From: Streptomyces macrolidinus
Lineage (GTDB): Bacteria > Actinomycetota > Actinomycetes > Streptomycetales > Streptomycetaceae
Assembly (NCBI RefSeq): GCF_023887685.1
Contig: NZ_JAMWMR010000012.1
Span: 1 to 64,000 of the forward strand
Direction of reading: 5' to 3'
DNA: 64,000 nucleotides
Shown: positions 42,364 to 50,720 of the stretch, in pieces
How positions within the stretch are numbered: the first letter of the stretch is position 1
Layout of the letters: each line of letters starts with the position of its first letter
Program-made: the position numbers and the translations under genes
The notes under the pieces: generated by a model
The model's database searches: none
What the model was told of the DNA's origin: nothing
What the model saw: the letters and a program-made list of their open reading frames with translations, nothing else

Positions 42364-43839
42364 ATGAGCGGGATGTTCGTCGGGATGCCGGCGTTCCCGA
42401 AGGCCGCGCACGAGGTGGTCGGCAACCAGACCCTGCGCGGCAATCTGCGCCACGCCACCCACACCATCCGCGCCAAGCGCGCCAAGGCGGTCGACGAGCT
42501 GTCCGACTGGGCCGAGCTGCGGGAGGCGGGGCGGCGGATCAAGGACCATACGCTCCGTCATCTCGACCGCTGTCTGGAGCAGTTGGAGGAGTCGGTGACG
42601 GCGGCGGGCGGCACGGTCCACTGGGCCGCCGACGCGGACGAGGCGAACCGGATCGTCGTCGAACTCGTGCGGGACACCGGCGAGTCGGAGGTCGTCAAGG
42701 TCAAGTCGATGGCCACGCAGGAGATCGGGCTCAACGAGGCGCTGGAGGCGGAGGGCATCCGGGCGTACGAGACCGATCTCGCCGAGCTGATCGTGCAGTT
42801 GGGCAAGGACCGCCCCTCGCACATCCTGGTCCCGGCGATCCACCGCAATCGCGGCGAGATCCGGGACATCTTCCGCTCCGAGATGGGTCGTTGGGGCCGC
42901 CCGGCCCCGCAGGGGCTGTCCGACTCGCCCGCGGAACTCGCCGAGGCGTCCCGGCTGCATCTGCGGGAGAAGTTCCTGCGCGCGAAGGTCGGGATCTCCG
43001 GCGCCAACTTCATGGTCGCCGAGTCGGGCACGCTGGTGGTGGTCGAGTCGGAGGGCAACGGGCGGATGTGCCTCACCCTCCCCGAGACACTGATCTCGGT
43101 CGTCGGCATCGAGAAGATCGTGCCGACCTGGCGGGACCTGGAGGTGTTCCTGCAGACACTCCCCCGCTCCTCGACCGCCGAGCGCATGAACCCGTACACC
43201 TCGACCTGGACCGGCATCACGGACGGGGACGGGCCGAGCGTCTTCCATCTGGTGCTGCTGGACAACGGCCGCACCGACGCGCTCGCCGACCAGGTCGGCC
43301 GCCAGGCGCTGCGCTGCATCCGCTGCTCGGCGTGTCTCAACGTCTGCCCGGTGTACGAGCGGGCGGGCGGCCATGCCTACGGCTCGGTCTACCCGGGCCC
43401 CATCGGCGCCATCCTCACTCCCCAACTGCGGGGCACGCAGAGCGAGATCGATGCCTCCTTGCCGTACGCGTCCTCGCTGTGCGGCGCCTGCTACGAGGTG
43501 TGCCCGGTGGCCATCGACATCCCCGAGGTGCTCGTACATCTGCGGGAGCGGGTCGTGCAGGGCGGGCCGGTGACCCGGGCGGGCAACAAGGTCGTCCTGA
43601 AGCCCGCGAAGGGCCATGCCGCCGAGCGGGCGGCGATGCGGGCGGCCCAGTGGGCCTTCGGGCACCCGGGGGTGCTGCGTACGGGCCAGCGGCTGGCGTC
43701 GCGTTCGCGCCGCTTCCATCCGCGGACCCTGCCGGGACCGGGCCGGGCGTGGAGCGCGAGCCGGGACCTGCCGACGGTGCCCGCGGAGCCGTTCAGGGAC
43801 TGGTGGCAGCGCGGCCACGGCGGAGAGGAGGCCAAGTGA
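42364..43839 (+). CDS. lutB: lactate utilization iron-sulphur protein LutB
   Basis: This 491-aa protein has an N-terminal LUD domain (ATHTIRAKRAKAVDEL ... SGANFMVAESGTLVVVESEGNGRMC) and a ferredoxin-like part with two [4Fe-4S] motifs, CIRCSACLNVCPVY near residue 319 and CGACYEVCPVAIDIP near residue 373. The C-terminus includes the DUF3390-like segment ending FRDWWQRGHGGEEAK. It carries electrons from lactate oxidation toward the respiratory chain. The stop overlaps the lutC GTG as GTGA. Confidence 0.94.
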   Translation: MSGMFVGMPAFPKAAHEVVGNQTLRGNLRHATHTIRAKRAKAVDELSDWAELREAGRRIKDHTLRHLDRCLEQLEESVTAAGGTVHWAADADEANRIVVELVRDTGESEVVKVKSMATQEIGLNEALEAEGIRAYETDLAELIVQLGKDRPSHILVPAIHRNRGEIRDIFRSEMGRWGRPAPQGLSDSPAELAEASRLHLREKFLRAKVGISGANFMVAESGTLVVVESEGNGRMCLTLPETLISVVGIEKIVPTWRDLEVFLQTLPRSSTAERMNPYTSTWTGITDGDGPSVFHLVLLDNGRTDALADQVGRQALRCIRCSACLNVCPVYERAGGHAYGSVYPGPIGAILTPQLRGTQSEIDASLPYASSLCGACYEVCPVAIDIPEVLVHLRERVVQGGPVTRAGNKVVLKPAKGHAAERAAMRAAQWAFGHPGVLRTGQRLASRSRRFHPRTLPGPGRAWSASRDLPTVPAEPFRDWWQRGHGGEEAK

Positions 43840-44504
43840 GCAGCAGGGATGTGATCCTGGGCCGGGTGCGACGGGCACTGGCGGACGTACGGGACGACGA
43901 ACCTCCGTACGAGCGGGCCGTGCGCCGGGAGTACCAGCGGGAGCACGGCGCGCGCACGGCCGAGGAGAACGTGACGCTGCTCGCGGAGAACCTGGCGGAC
44001 TACCGGGCGCTCGTGCACCGCTGCACCGAAGGTGAACTGGCGGCGAAGATCGCCGAGTTGCTCGCCGAGCGGGGCGCGCGCACCGTGGTCGTACCGATGG
44101 GCCTGGATGCGGGATGGCTCGCGGAGAGCGCCGCGGAGCAGGTGCCGGACCGGGCCGAGGACACCCCGTACGACCTGGACCAGGTGGACAGCGTGGTCAC
44201 CGGCTGCGCGGTGGCCGTCGCCGAGACCGGCACACTCGTGCTGGACGGCGGCCCCGATCAGGGCCGCCGCCGTATCACCCTGGTCCCGGACCACCACATC
44301 TGTGTCGTACGTGTTCCGGAGCAGGTCGTCTCCTCCGTGCCCCACGCCCTGGAACGCCTCGACCCGGTACGCCCGTCGACCTGGATCTCCGGCCCTTCGG
44401 CGACCAGCGACATCGAACTGGACCGGGTCGAGGGGGTGCATGGACCACGCACTCTCGAAGTGGTGCTGGTGAACGGCCGGGACGAGCCCGATGTCCTGGC
44501 GTAG
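43836..44504 (+). CDS. lutC: lactate utilization protein LutC (LUD domain)
   Basis: This 222-aa LUD-domain protein is the third LutABC component. Typical segments are SSRDVILGRVRRAL at the start, CAVAVAETGTLVLDGGPDQGRRRITLVPDHHICVV and TWISGPSATSDIELDRVEGVHGPRTLEVVLV. I chose GTG 43836, which overlaps the lutB stop by 4 bases and follows GGAGAGGAGG. An ABC transporter ATPase gene begins 18 bases after its stop and may be cotranscribed. Confidence 0.94.
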   Translation: MSSRDVILGRVRRALADVRDDEPPYERAVRREYQREHGARTAEENVTLLAENLADYRALVHRCTEGELAAKIAELLAERGARTVVVPMGLDAGWLAESAAEQVPDRAEDTPYDLDQVDSVVTGCAVAVAETGTLVLDGGPDQGRRRITLVPDHHICVVRVPEQVVSSVPHALERLDPVRPSTWISGPSATSDIELDRVEGVHGPRTLEVVLVNGRDEPDVLA

Positions 44505-44522
44505 CGGTCCCGCGAGGTCGGC

Positions 44523-45677
44523 GTGATCCGGTTCGAGCGGGTCACCAAGCGGTATCCGGACGGCACGGCGGCCGTGGACGAGCTGTCGTTCGAGGTCGCC
44601 GAGGGTGAACTGGTCACGCTGGTCGGGCCGTCCGGCTGCGGCAAGACGACCACGATGATGATGGTCAACCGGCTCGTCGAACCGACCTCGGGCCGTGTGT
44701 TCGTGGACGGCGAGGATGTCGCGACCGTCGATCCGGTGCGGCTGCGGCGGCGGATCGGCTATGTGATCCAGCAGGTGGGCCTGTTCCCGCACCGTACCGT
44801 CCTCGACAACACGGCGACCGTGCCGCTCCTGCTCGGCTGGACGAGGGCGCGGGCACGGGCGCGGGCCGCCGAGCTGCTCGATCTGGTGGGCCTGGACCCG
44901 ACGACGTACGGGCCGCGCTACCCCGACCAGTTGTCGGGCGGGCAGCGCCAACGCGTCGGTGTGGCACGGGCGTTGGCCGCCGATCCGCCGGTCCTGCTGA
45001 TGGACGAACCGTTCGGGGCCGTCGACCCGGTGGTGCGCGAGCAGTTGCAGGACGAGTTCCTGCGGATGCAGGCGGCCGTCCGCAAGACGGTGTTGCTGGT
45101 CACGCATGACATCGAGGAGGCGGTACGGCTCGGTGACCGGATCGCGGTGTACGGGCCGGGGCGCGGCGAGCAGCTCGACACGCCCGGTGCGGTGCTCGGT
45201 GCCCCCGCCACGCCGTACGTCGCCGAGTTCGTGGGGGCGGACCGCGGGCTGAAGCGGTTGTCGGTGACCGCCGTCGAGCCGGGCGACCTGGAACAGCCAC
45301 CGCTCGCACGGCCCGACGAACCCGCCGACCGGGCGGCGGCCCGGCTGCGCGCCCAGGGGGCACGCTGGGCGGTGGTGCTGGACACCGCGGGTGATCTGCA
45401 CGGCTGGGTCGGCATCGACGCGCTCGGCACGGGGGGCTCGGTAGGCGATCACGCCCGCCGGATGGATGCCTGGGTGCCGGTGGGCGCCCCGCTCAGGCAG
45501 GCGTTCGGGCTGATGCTCCAGCAGGACGCGGGCTGGGTGGCGGTCCTGGACGGGGCGCACTTCCTCGGCGTGCTGACCCCGGCCACGCTGCACGAGGCAC
45601 TGCGCCGTTCGGTCGACGCGGACGCGCGGGGTGTCGCGCGAGGGCAGGTGTCGTTCGACTCGGTGGCGAAGGCGTGA
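44523..45677 (+). CDS. osmoprotectant-type ABC transporter ATPase (OpuCA/ProV-like)
   Basis: This 384-aa ATPase has Walker A GPSGCGKTTTM, the Q-loop in RIGYVIQQVGLFPHRTVLDN, the signature LSGGQRQRVG, Walker B VLLMDEPFG and the H-loop in LLVTHDIEEA. After residue 270 come two CBS-like stretches, as in OpuA/OpuC ATPases that sense ionic strength. The start is GTG 44523 with GAGGTC upstream. It follows lutC by 18 bases. Its likely lipoprotein and permease partners lie at 46702-48982 on the other strand, so the transporter is split into two transcription units. Confidence 0.88.
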   Translation: MIRFERVTKRYPDGTAAVDELSFEVAEGELVTLVGPSGCGKTTTMMMVNRLVEPTSGRVFVDGEDVATVDPVRLRRRIGYVIQQVGLFPHRTVLDNTATVPLLLGWTRARARARAAELLDLVGLDPTTYGPRYPDQLSGGQRQRVGVARALAADPPVLLMDEPFGAVDPVVREQLQDEFLRMQAAVRKTVLLVTHDIEEAVRLGDRIAVYGPGRGEQLDTPGAVLGAPATPYVAEFVGADRGLKRLSVTAVEPGDLEQPPLARPDEPADRAAARLRAQGARWAVVLDTAGDLHGWVGIDALGTGGSVGDHARRMDAWVPVGAPLRQAFGLMLQQDAGWVAVLDGAHFLGVLTPATLHEALRRSVDADARGVARGQVSFDSVAKA

Positions 45678-45859
45678 GCTGAGGCGGTCTCACCGACGCG
45701 GTATCGGGGCGGTGTCATGCGAGCAGTGATGTGTTTGCACCCGTCCGGTCCCTCGACATCACACCGTGGCCATACCCGATATGACAGCACATAGGGCCTT
45801 AAGTACGTTCGTCGCAGATCGGCTGCTCGGCCGGCGTCTCTGAGACAGAGAGAAGTGAT

Positions 45860-46633
45860 ATGCCCAGGCACAAGCTTGTGGCCGCCGCCGTCATAGGCGC
45901 TGCGGTCCTGACCACCACCGGCATCACCTACGCGACGAGCGAGAACGACAGACCCGCCCAGGCCGCGCCGCCCGTCCATCCGGCTGCCCCGCCTGCCCAC
46001 CAGGCCGCGCCGCACGCCCAGGCCGCCCCTCCCGCTCTGCCGGCCGCTCCGCCCGCCCAGAAGGCAGCCCCCGCCCACCCCGGTGTCGAGAGCGTGGGCG
46101 GCAAGAGAGAGGAAGGAGGTGGCCGAGGAGGCCGCGGCGGCGAAGGAGGCGATCGAGGTCGCGGTGAGGGTGGCCGCGGCGGAGAGGGCGGCGACCGCGG
46201 AGGCCATGGAGGCCGCGGCGGACACGAAGGGCGCGGCCATGAAGGCCGCGACAGACATGACGGCCACGACGACGAGGGTCGCCGTCACAGGCACAGGAGG
46301 GAGAGGATCTACTTCAACGAGCGGAGCTACTCCGCCCATGTGGACGGCTGTATCACCGCGGTCAGCGGGCTGGGGTCCACCAGCTTCAGCGTCTTCAACG
46401 ACAGCAAGAAGACCGTGGAGGTCTTCCGCGGGTTCACCTGCGACAACGGCGGCCCGGTCGCCACGGTCGGCCCTCACGGCGAGACCTTCGGCGTAGCGGC
46501 CAACCGGGTCCACAAGGGTGCGTACGGTGGGCTGTTCGGCGAGGACGGTGTCGTGGGCAGCTTCCGGGTGGTCCATGACTACGGCCGCGGCCATCACTAC
46601 GACGACGACTACGACTACTACGACGAGTGGTGA
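45860..46633 (+). CDS. secreted low-complexity Gly/Arg/His/Asp-rich protein
   Basis: The 257-aa product begins with a signal-peptide-like segment (HKLVAAAVIGAAVLTTTGITYA). Residues 33-75 are Ala/Pro repeats with His and Gln (PPAHQAAPHAQAAPP). Residues 80-150 are Gly-Arg-Glu-Asp-His rich (GGRGGEGGDRGRGEGG, then HEGRDRHDGHDDEGRRHRHRR). Residues 152-240 form a compact beta-rich region with two cysteines (HVDGCITAVSGLGSTSFSVFND and FRGFTCDNGG). The end is acidic and aromatic (HHYDDDYDYYDEW). I know no family for the whole. The His/Asp content suggests metal binding, and the repeats suggest a wall- or matrix-associated protein; both are guesses. It lies between the two halves of the osmolyte transporter and has a terminator after it. 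Confidence 0.72.
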   Translation: MPRHKLVAAAVIGAAVLTTTGITYATSENDRPAQAAPPVHPAAPPAHQAAPHAQAAPPALPAAPPAQKAAPAHPGVESVGGKREEGGGRGGRGGEGGDRGRGEGGRGGEGGDRGGHGGRGGHEGRGHEGRDRHDGHDDEGRRHRHRRERIYFNERSYSAHVDGCITAVSGLGSTSFSVFNDSKKTVEVFRGFTCDNGGPVATVGPHGETFGVAANRVHKGAYGGLFGEDGVVGSFRVVHDYGRGHHYDDDYDYYDEW

Positions 46634-46653
46634 CAGCGCCATCCACCACCGGG

Positions 46654-46686
46654 AAACGCCGGCTCACCGGAATGGGGCCGGCGTTT
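46654..46686. terminator. bidirectional terminator between convergent genes
   Basis: AAACGCCGGC and GCCGGCGTTT form a 10-bp stem around a 13-base loop, with a T run on each exit side. It serves the secreted-protein gene on the plus strand and the osmolyte lipoprotein operon on the minus strand. Confidence 0.8.
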
Positions 46687-46701
46687 TCATATCCGGCGTT
46701 C

Positions 46702-47637
46702 TCACCTCAGCAGGCCCTTGTCCTTCAGATAGGTGCGGGCCACGTCCTCCGGCAGTCGCCGCCAACTGTCCACCTGCCGGTTCATCGACGCCAAGTCCCC
46801 TGTGCGGAGAGTGGTGTTGAGGGCGTCGAGCGTCTTGGCGACGCGTGCGTCGCCCGCGCGGGAGCGGTTGACGACCGGGACGACGTAGTCGGCGTTCTGG
46901 AGGTGCTTGTCGTCGGCGAGCGGGACGAGGCCGAACTCGTCCAAGGTGGCGTCCGTCGTGGTGGTGAGCAGCATCTGGTCCCGTCCGCTCTGGACGGCGC
47001 GCTTGGCCTGGGTGGTGCCGACGCCCTTGGGGTCCACCCCCGTGACGCGGATGCCGTAGGTCTTCTTCAACCCCGGTGCGCAGGACGGCCGTCGGACACA
47101 TTCGTCGCCTGCCGCCAGCCGTACCCGAAGGTCCGACCTGCCGAGGTCGCTCAGGGTCCTCACGTGGTGCCGGCGGGCGAACTCCCGTGTCACGGCGAAG
47201 GCGTTGCGGTCCTCCGCCCGGCCGGGGTCGAGCACGGTGAGCCCGCGGGGCGCGGCCAGCTTCCGCAGGGCCTTCATGGTGGTGGCGAGGTCGGGGGATC
47301 CTACGGTCGCGGCGTCGGGGCCGTCGTTCTTGGCCGCGAGCCAGTCCGCGAAGGTGGCCGCGTACTCGGCGACGACGTCGATCTGCCCTGATTCCAGAGC
47401 CGGTTCGTACAGTTCGCGATTGGCGACGGTCAGCACGGACGTCCGGTATCCGGCCTGGCGCAACAGCAGCGCGTACATATGGGCGAGCAGGTCGCTCTCG
47501 GTGAACCCTGCCGATCCCACCGTCAGTCGGCCGCTGTCGCCGGGTGGCGCGGTGACCTCGCCACGGGTCTCCAGGGAGGGGCCGGTGGTGCAACCGGCGA
47601 GCAGGAACAGGGAGACGACCGCCGCGTACCGTCGCAT
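46702..47637 (-). CDS. osmoprotectant (glycine betaine/choline) binding lipoprotein
   Basis: This 311-aa OpuAC/OpuCC-type protein starts with a lipoprotein signal (MRRYAAVVSLFLLAGC). The body has the family's GSAGFTESDLLAHMYALLLRQAG start, ESGQIDVVAEYAATFADWL and a C-terminal NADYVVPVVNRS ... LNTTLRTGDLASMNRQVD pattern. It binds a quaternary amine outside the membrane. The ATG overlaps the upstream permease stop by one base (TGATG), so it is the last gene of a permease-permease-lipoprotein operon. The ATPase is probably that of 44523-45677. Confidence 0.88.
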   Translation of the reverse strand: MRRYAAVVSLFLLAGCTTGPSLETRGEVTAPPGDSGRLTVGSAGFTESDLLAHMYALLLRQAGYRTSVLTVANRELYEPALESGQIDVVAEYAATFADWLAAKNDGPDAATVGSPDLATTMKALRKLAAPRGLTVLDPGRAEDRNAFAVTREFARRHHVRTLSDLGRSDLRVRLAAGDECVRRPSCAPGLKKTYGIRVTGVDPKGVGTTQAKRAVQSGRDQMLLTTTTDATLDEFGLVPLADDKHLQNADYVVPVVNRSRAGDARVAKTLDALNTTLRTGDLASMNRQVDSWRRLPEDVARTYLKDKGLLR

Positions 47638-48305
47638 CACGGCCCCCGTCGCCGATGCGGCGCCAGGCGTTCCACGGCCTCGAAGATCCCCTCGACGACC
47701 AGTGCGAACCCGGCCACGAGCACGGCCCCGGCGACGACTTGGGGCGTACTGGCCAGGTTGAAGCCCGCGGTGATGATCCGGCCCAGTCCGCCGCCGCCCG
47801 CCAGCGCGGCGATGGTGGCGGTCGCGACGAGTTGGACCGCGGCGATCCGTACCCCGTTCAGGATCATCGGAAGCGACAAGGGCACCTCGACGCGCCACAG
47901 CGTCTGCCGACCGGTCATCCCCATCCCCCGCGCCGCGCGCACCACACCGCGGTCGACCTCGCGCATGCCCACGTACGCGTTGGTCAGCAGCGGTGGCACG
48001 GCGAACAGGACGAGGGCCACCACGGTCGGGCCCTCGCCCCACCGGCCGAGCGGGGTGAGCAGCAGTAGCACGAGCACGGCGAAGGTGGGCACGGCCCGGC
48101 CCGCGTTGGAGAGGTTGACGGCGAGCGCGCCGCCCTTGCCGAGGTGGCCGAGGACGAGGGCGACCGGCAGCGCGATCGCGCAGCTCAGCGCCAGGCAGAC
48201 GACGGTGAGGGCGAGATGTTGCAGCAGCCGGTGCCGGATGCCGTCGTCCCCCGCCCAGTGCGCGGGGTCGCCGAGCCAGGCCCAGGCGTCGACCAGAGTC
48301 GTCAT
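47637..48305 (-). CDS. osmoprotectant ABC transporter permease 2
   Basis: This 222-aa permease has five to six helices and the EAA-type loop MREVDRGVVRAARGMGMTGRQTLWRVEVPLSLPMIL, typical of OpuCB/OpuCD and ProW proteins. ATG 48305 overlaps the stop of the preceding permease as ATGA. It should form a heterodimeric channel with that permease. The conserved end segment ATIAALAGGGGLGRIITAGF is present. Confidence 0.88.
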   Translation of the reverse strand: MTTLVDAWAWLGDPAHWAGDDGIRHRLLQHLALTVVCLALSCAIALPVALVLGHLGKGGALAVNLSNAGRAVPTFAVLVLLLLTPLGRWGEGPTVVALVLFAVPPLLTNAYVGMREVDRGVVRAARGMGMTGRQTLWRVEVPLSLPMILNGVRIAAVQLVATATIAALAGGGGLGRIITAGFNLASTPQVVAGAVLVAGFALVVEGIFEAVERLAPHRRRGP

Positions 48306-48982
48306 CCGCGCGCGGCCCTCGTCCAGGGCGTGATCAGCCGCTGCACACCGAGCAGCAGCAGGTCGGCCGCCACCGCGATCACCACGCACAGCACGGACGC
48401 CGTCAGTACTTGCGCCTTGAAGTACGTGTTCATCCCGGCGTAGATCAGGTTCCCGAGCCCGCCGAAGCCGACGATCGCCCCGACCGTGACCAGGGAGATC
48501 GCCGAGACGGTGGCGATGCGCAGGCCGGCCATGGCGGCGGGCAGCGCGAGCGGCAGTTCGACGGTGAGCAGCAGCCGGATCGGCCCGTACCCCATGCCCC
48601 GCGCGGCCTGCCGGGTCTCCTCGGGGACGGCGCGCAGCCCGGCGAGGATGTTCCTGACGAGCAGGGTGAGCGAGTAGAGCACGAGACCGGCGACGACGAG
48701 GGTGGCCGACAGCCCGTACAGGGGCAGGAGCAACGAGAACATCGCCAGGGACGGGATCGTGTAGAGGACCGTGGTGCTGGCGAGGACGGGACCGGCGGCC
48801 CAGCCCCAGCGGCGGGCCAGCAGGGCCAGCGGGACCGCTAGCACGAGCCCGATCAGCACGGACGCGGTGGTGAGCTGAAGATGCTGGAGCACCGCGTCGA
48901 GGACGATGTGGCGGCGGGTGCGCAGATACGCGCCGCAGAGCCACTCGTTGCGGGCCAGGCAGTCGTCCGGGGGCGCGGTCAC
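48302..48982 (-). CDS. osmoprotectant ABC transporter permease 1
   Basis: This permease of about 226 aa has the EAA loop LRAVPEETRQAARGMGYGPIRLLLTVELPLALPAAM and the end motif VGAIVGFGGLGNLIYAG of betaine/choline permeases. The N-terminus, CLARNEWLCGAYLRTRRHIVLDAVLQHLQLT, is like that of actinobacterial members. I chose the GTG near 48982; an ATG about 60 bases earlier is an alternative, and neither has a strong ribosome binding site. It is the first gene of the permease-permease-lipoprotein operon and is divergent from the ANTAR gene. Confidence 0.85.
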   Translation of the reverse strand: MTAPPDDCLARNEWLCGAYLRTRRHIVLDAVLQHLQLTTASVLIGLVLAVPLALLARRWGWAAGPVLASTTVLYTIPSLAMFSLLLPLYGLSATLVVAGLVLYSLTLLVRNILAGLRAVPEETRQAARGMGYGPIRLLLTVELPLALPAAMAGLRIATVSAISLVTVGAIVGFGGLGNLIYAGMNTYFKAQVLTASVLCVVIAVAADLLLLGVQRLITPWTRAARG

Positions 48983-49209
48983 GCGTCCATTGCACCGGCT
49001 GGGCAAGGGCGCGCGCTCGTCTTGGTGACCCTTCCGGGGCATGCATCGGCACAGCGGGTGCGTCCCGCGCGCCCTCCCCCGGCTCGCACTCCCCTGCGCG
49101 AGTGGTGACGATGGAGGCGAAGCCCAGCCCTCGCCGATCACCGCCCGGCCCTCACCGGCCACCACGCCATATCCCGACACCCCGCCATCCCGATCACCCC
49201 GGAGGGACG

Positions 49210-49572
49210 ATGACCGTGAACGCCCGTCCGGGGAGCAGTGAGCCCGAGCCCGACCCCACCGGCCGGGAGGCGGAGCGGATCTTCCAGTTGGAGGAGGAGG
49301 TCGCCCAGCTCAAGGAGGCGGTCACCTCGCACGCGGTCGTGGACCAGGCGATCGGCATGCTCATGGCGCTCGGACATGTGACCCCGGACCAGGGGTGGGA
49401 GGTGCTCCGGGAGGTCTCACAGCGCGCGAACATCAAGCTGCGCAACGTGGCGGAGATGATGCTCGTCTGGGGGCACCAGGGTGATCTGCCGTACGACCTC
49501 CGCGTCATCCTGGAGGACACGCTCGACCGGTACGGCCCGACCCGGCTTCCGGACCACCCTCCTCCCCGCTGA
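49210..49572 (+). CDS. ANTAR-domain protein
   Basis: This 120-aa protein has a coiled-coil start (AERIFQLEEEVAQLKEAVTSHAVVDQAIGMLMALGHVTPDQGWEVLREVSQRANIKLRNVAEMML) that matches the ANTAR RNA-binding three-helix domain. ANTAR proteins bind paired hairpins in leaders and prevent termination. No sensor domain is attached, so it may act with a separate partner or be constitutively active. ATG 49210 follows GGAGGG. It is convergent with a sigma-factor gene. Confidence 0.87.
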   Translation: MTVNARPGSSEPEPDPTGREAERIFQLEEEVAQLKEAVTSHAVVDQAIGMLMALGHVTPDQGWEVLREVSQRANIKLRNVAEMMLVWGHQGDLPYDLRVILEDTLDRYGPTRLPDHPPPR

Positions 49573-49667
49573 CAGCGTTTCAAATGCCCTCACGCGGATA
49601 CTCCGGAAGGCGACGGCGCACTGGCCCAACCGTTCCCGGGAGGGTTCGGCAGTGAGCCCACCGCAGA

Positions 49668-49701
49668 CGGCCGTCCGGCTGAAGACCGGCCTGGACGGCC
49701 G
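49668..49701. terminator. bidirectional hairpin between ANTAR and sigma genes
   Basis: CGGCCGTCC and GGACGGCCG form a 9-bp perfect stem around a 16-base loop, about 95 bases after the ANTAR gene and about 50 bases past the sigma gene's stop. Confidence 0.6.
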
Positions 49702-49749
49702 CATGCGTGCCCCTTCCACTCCCCGAACCGCCCGCTCCCCGTACCGCGC

Positions 49750-50544
49750 TCAGCCGAAGTCGGTGAGCGCCTCCTCGCGCATCCGCGCGCAACACCCGCT
49801 GAGCAGCCGCGACACATGCATCTGCGAGATGCCGAGCCGACTGGCTATGCGGCTCTGGGTCATACCGCGGAAGTAGCGCAGGTAGAGGATGGTGCGCTCA
49901 CGCTCGGGCAGGGAACGCAGACAGGGCTTGACGGCCTCGCGGTCGACGATCAGGTCGTAGCCGGAGTCGGACTCGCCCAGTGCGTCACCGAGCGCGTATC
50001 CGTCGTCGCTTCCCGCCACTTCGGCGTCCAGGGACAGCGCGGTGAAGCTGTCCATGGCCTCCAGGCCGACGCGGACGTCGTCCTCGCTGAGCTGTGTGTG
50101 CTCGGCGATCTCGGCGACGGTGGGACTGTGCCCCGGGGTCGCGTGCGCGATCTCCTTGGCGGCCGTACGCACGTGGTTCCGCAGGTCCTGGACGCGGCGG
50201 GGCACATGCAGGACCCACATGTGGTCACGGAAGTGCCGCTTGATCTCACCGGTGATGGTGGGGATGGCATAGCTCTCGAAGGCGTACCCCCGCGACGGCT
50301 CATAGCGGTCGACCGCCTTGACGAGGCCCAGGGCCGCGACCTGGCACAGATCCTCGACCGCCTCGCCCCGGCCCCGGTAGCGCCGGGCGATGCGCTCGGC
50401 CATGGGGAGCCATGACCGGACGATCTCGTCGCGCAGGGCCTGCCGCTCCGCGCCCTCGCACAGGCCGCGGAGCCGTGAGAAGGCCTCCGTGGTGTCGGGG
50501 GCGTCGTCGTGCGGGTGTTGCTTCGCTCTTGCCGTGGTGCGCAT
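49750..50544 (-). CDS. RNA polymerase sigma factor, SigB/SigF/SigG subfamily
   Basis: This 264-aa sigma-70 family factor shows region 2 (LPMAERIARRYRGRGEAVEDLCQVAALGLVKAVDRYEPSRGYAFESYAIPTITGEIKRHFRDH), region 3 and region 4 (LPERERTILYLRYFRGMTQSRIASRLGISQMHVSRLL). Length and the VDRYEPSRGYAFESYA pattern fit the stress/sporulation group controlled by anti-sigma factors. No anti-sigma gene is adjacent. An RsbW-like ATPase-fold protein lies at 58494, but is probably unrelated. ATG 50544 follows GAGGGG. The glg operon ends 176 bases upstream on the same strand. Confidence 0.92.
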   Translation of the reverse strand: MRTTARAKQHPHDDAPDTTEAFSRLRGLCEGAERQALRDEIVRSWLPMAERIARRYRGRGEAVEDLCQVAALGLVKAVDRYEPSRGYAFESYAIPTITGEIKRHFRDHMWVLHVPRRVQDLRNHVRTAAKEIAHATPGHSPTVAEIAEHTQLSEDDVRVGLEAMDSFTALSLDAEVAGSDDGYALGDALGESDSGYDLIVDREAVKPCLRSLPERERTILYLRYFRGMTQSRIASRLGISQMHVSRLLSGCCARMREEALTDFG

Positions 50545-50720
50545 GTGCTGCCCCTCAGCAGGTTGACTGGACCGTCACCATGGGAGCGCGCACCACCGGA
50601 CACACAGGACACACCCGGGCTCTGGTGGGGCCAGCTCCCACGGACGTGCCTCCTGTCCGAAGCACTGAAGGGCCCATTCCCGGCATTCACGGCACCAAAC
50701 AGCTTCCTTGCGTGCGTGAC

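Noticed and set aside
45449..46642. 397-codon minus-strand frame with a poly-Val start over the secreted low-complexity gene
   Set aside because: It is the antisense of Asp/Tyr and Gly-rich codons; the plus-strand gene has a signal peptide, ribosome binding site and terminator.
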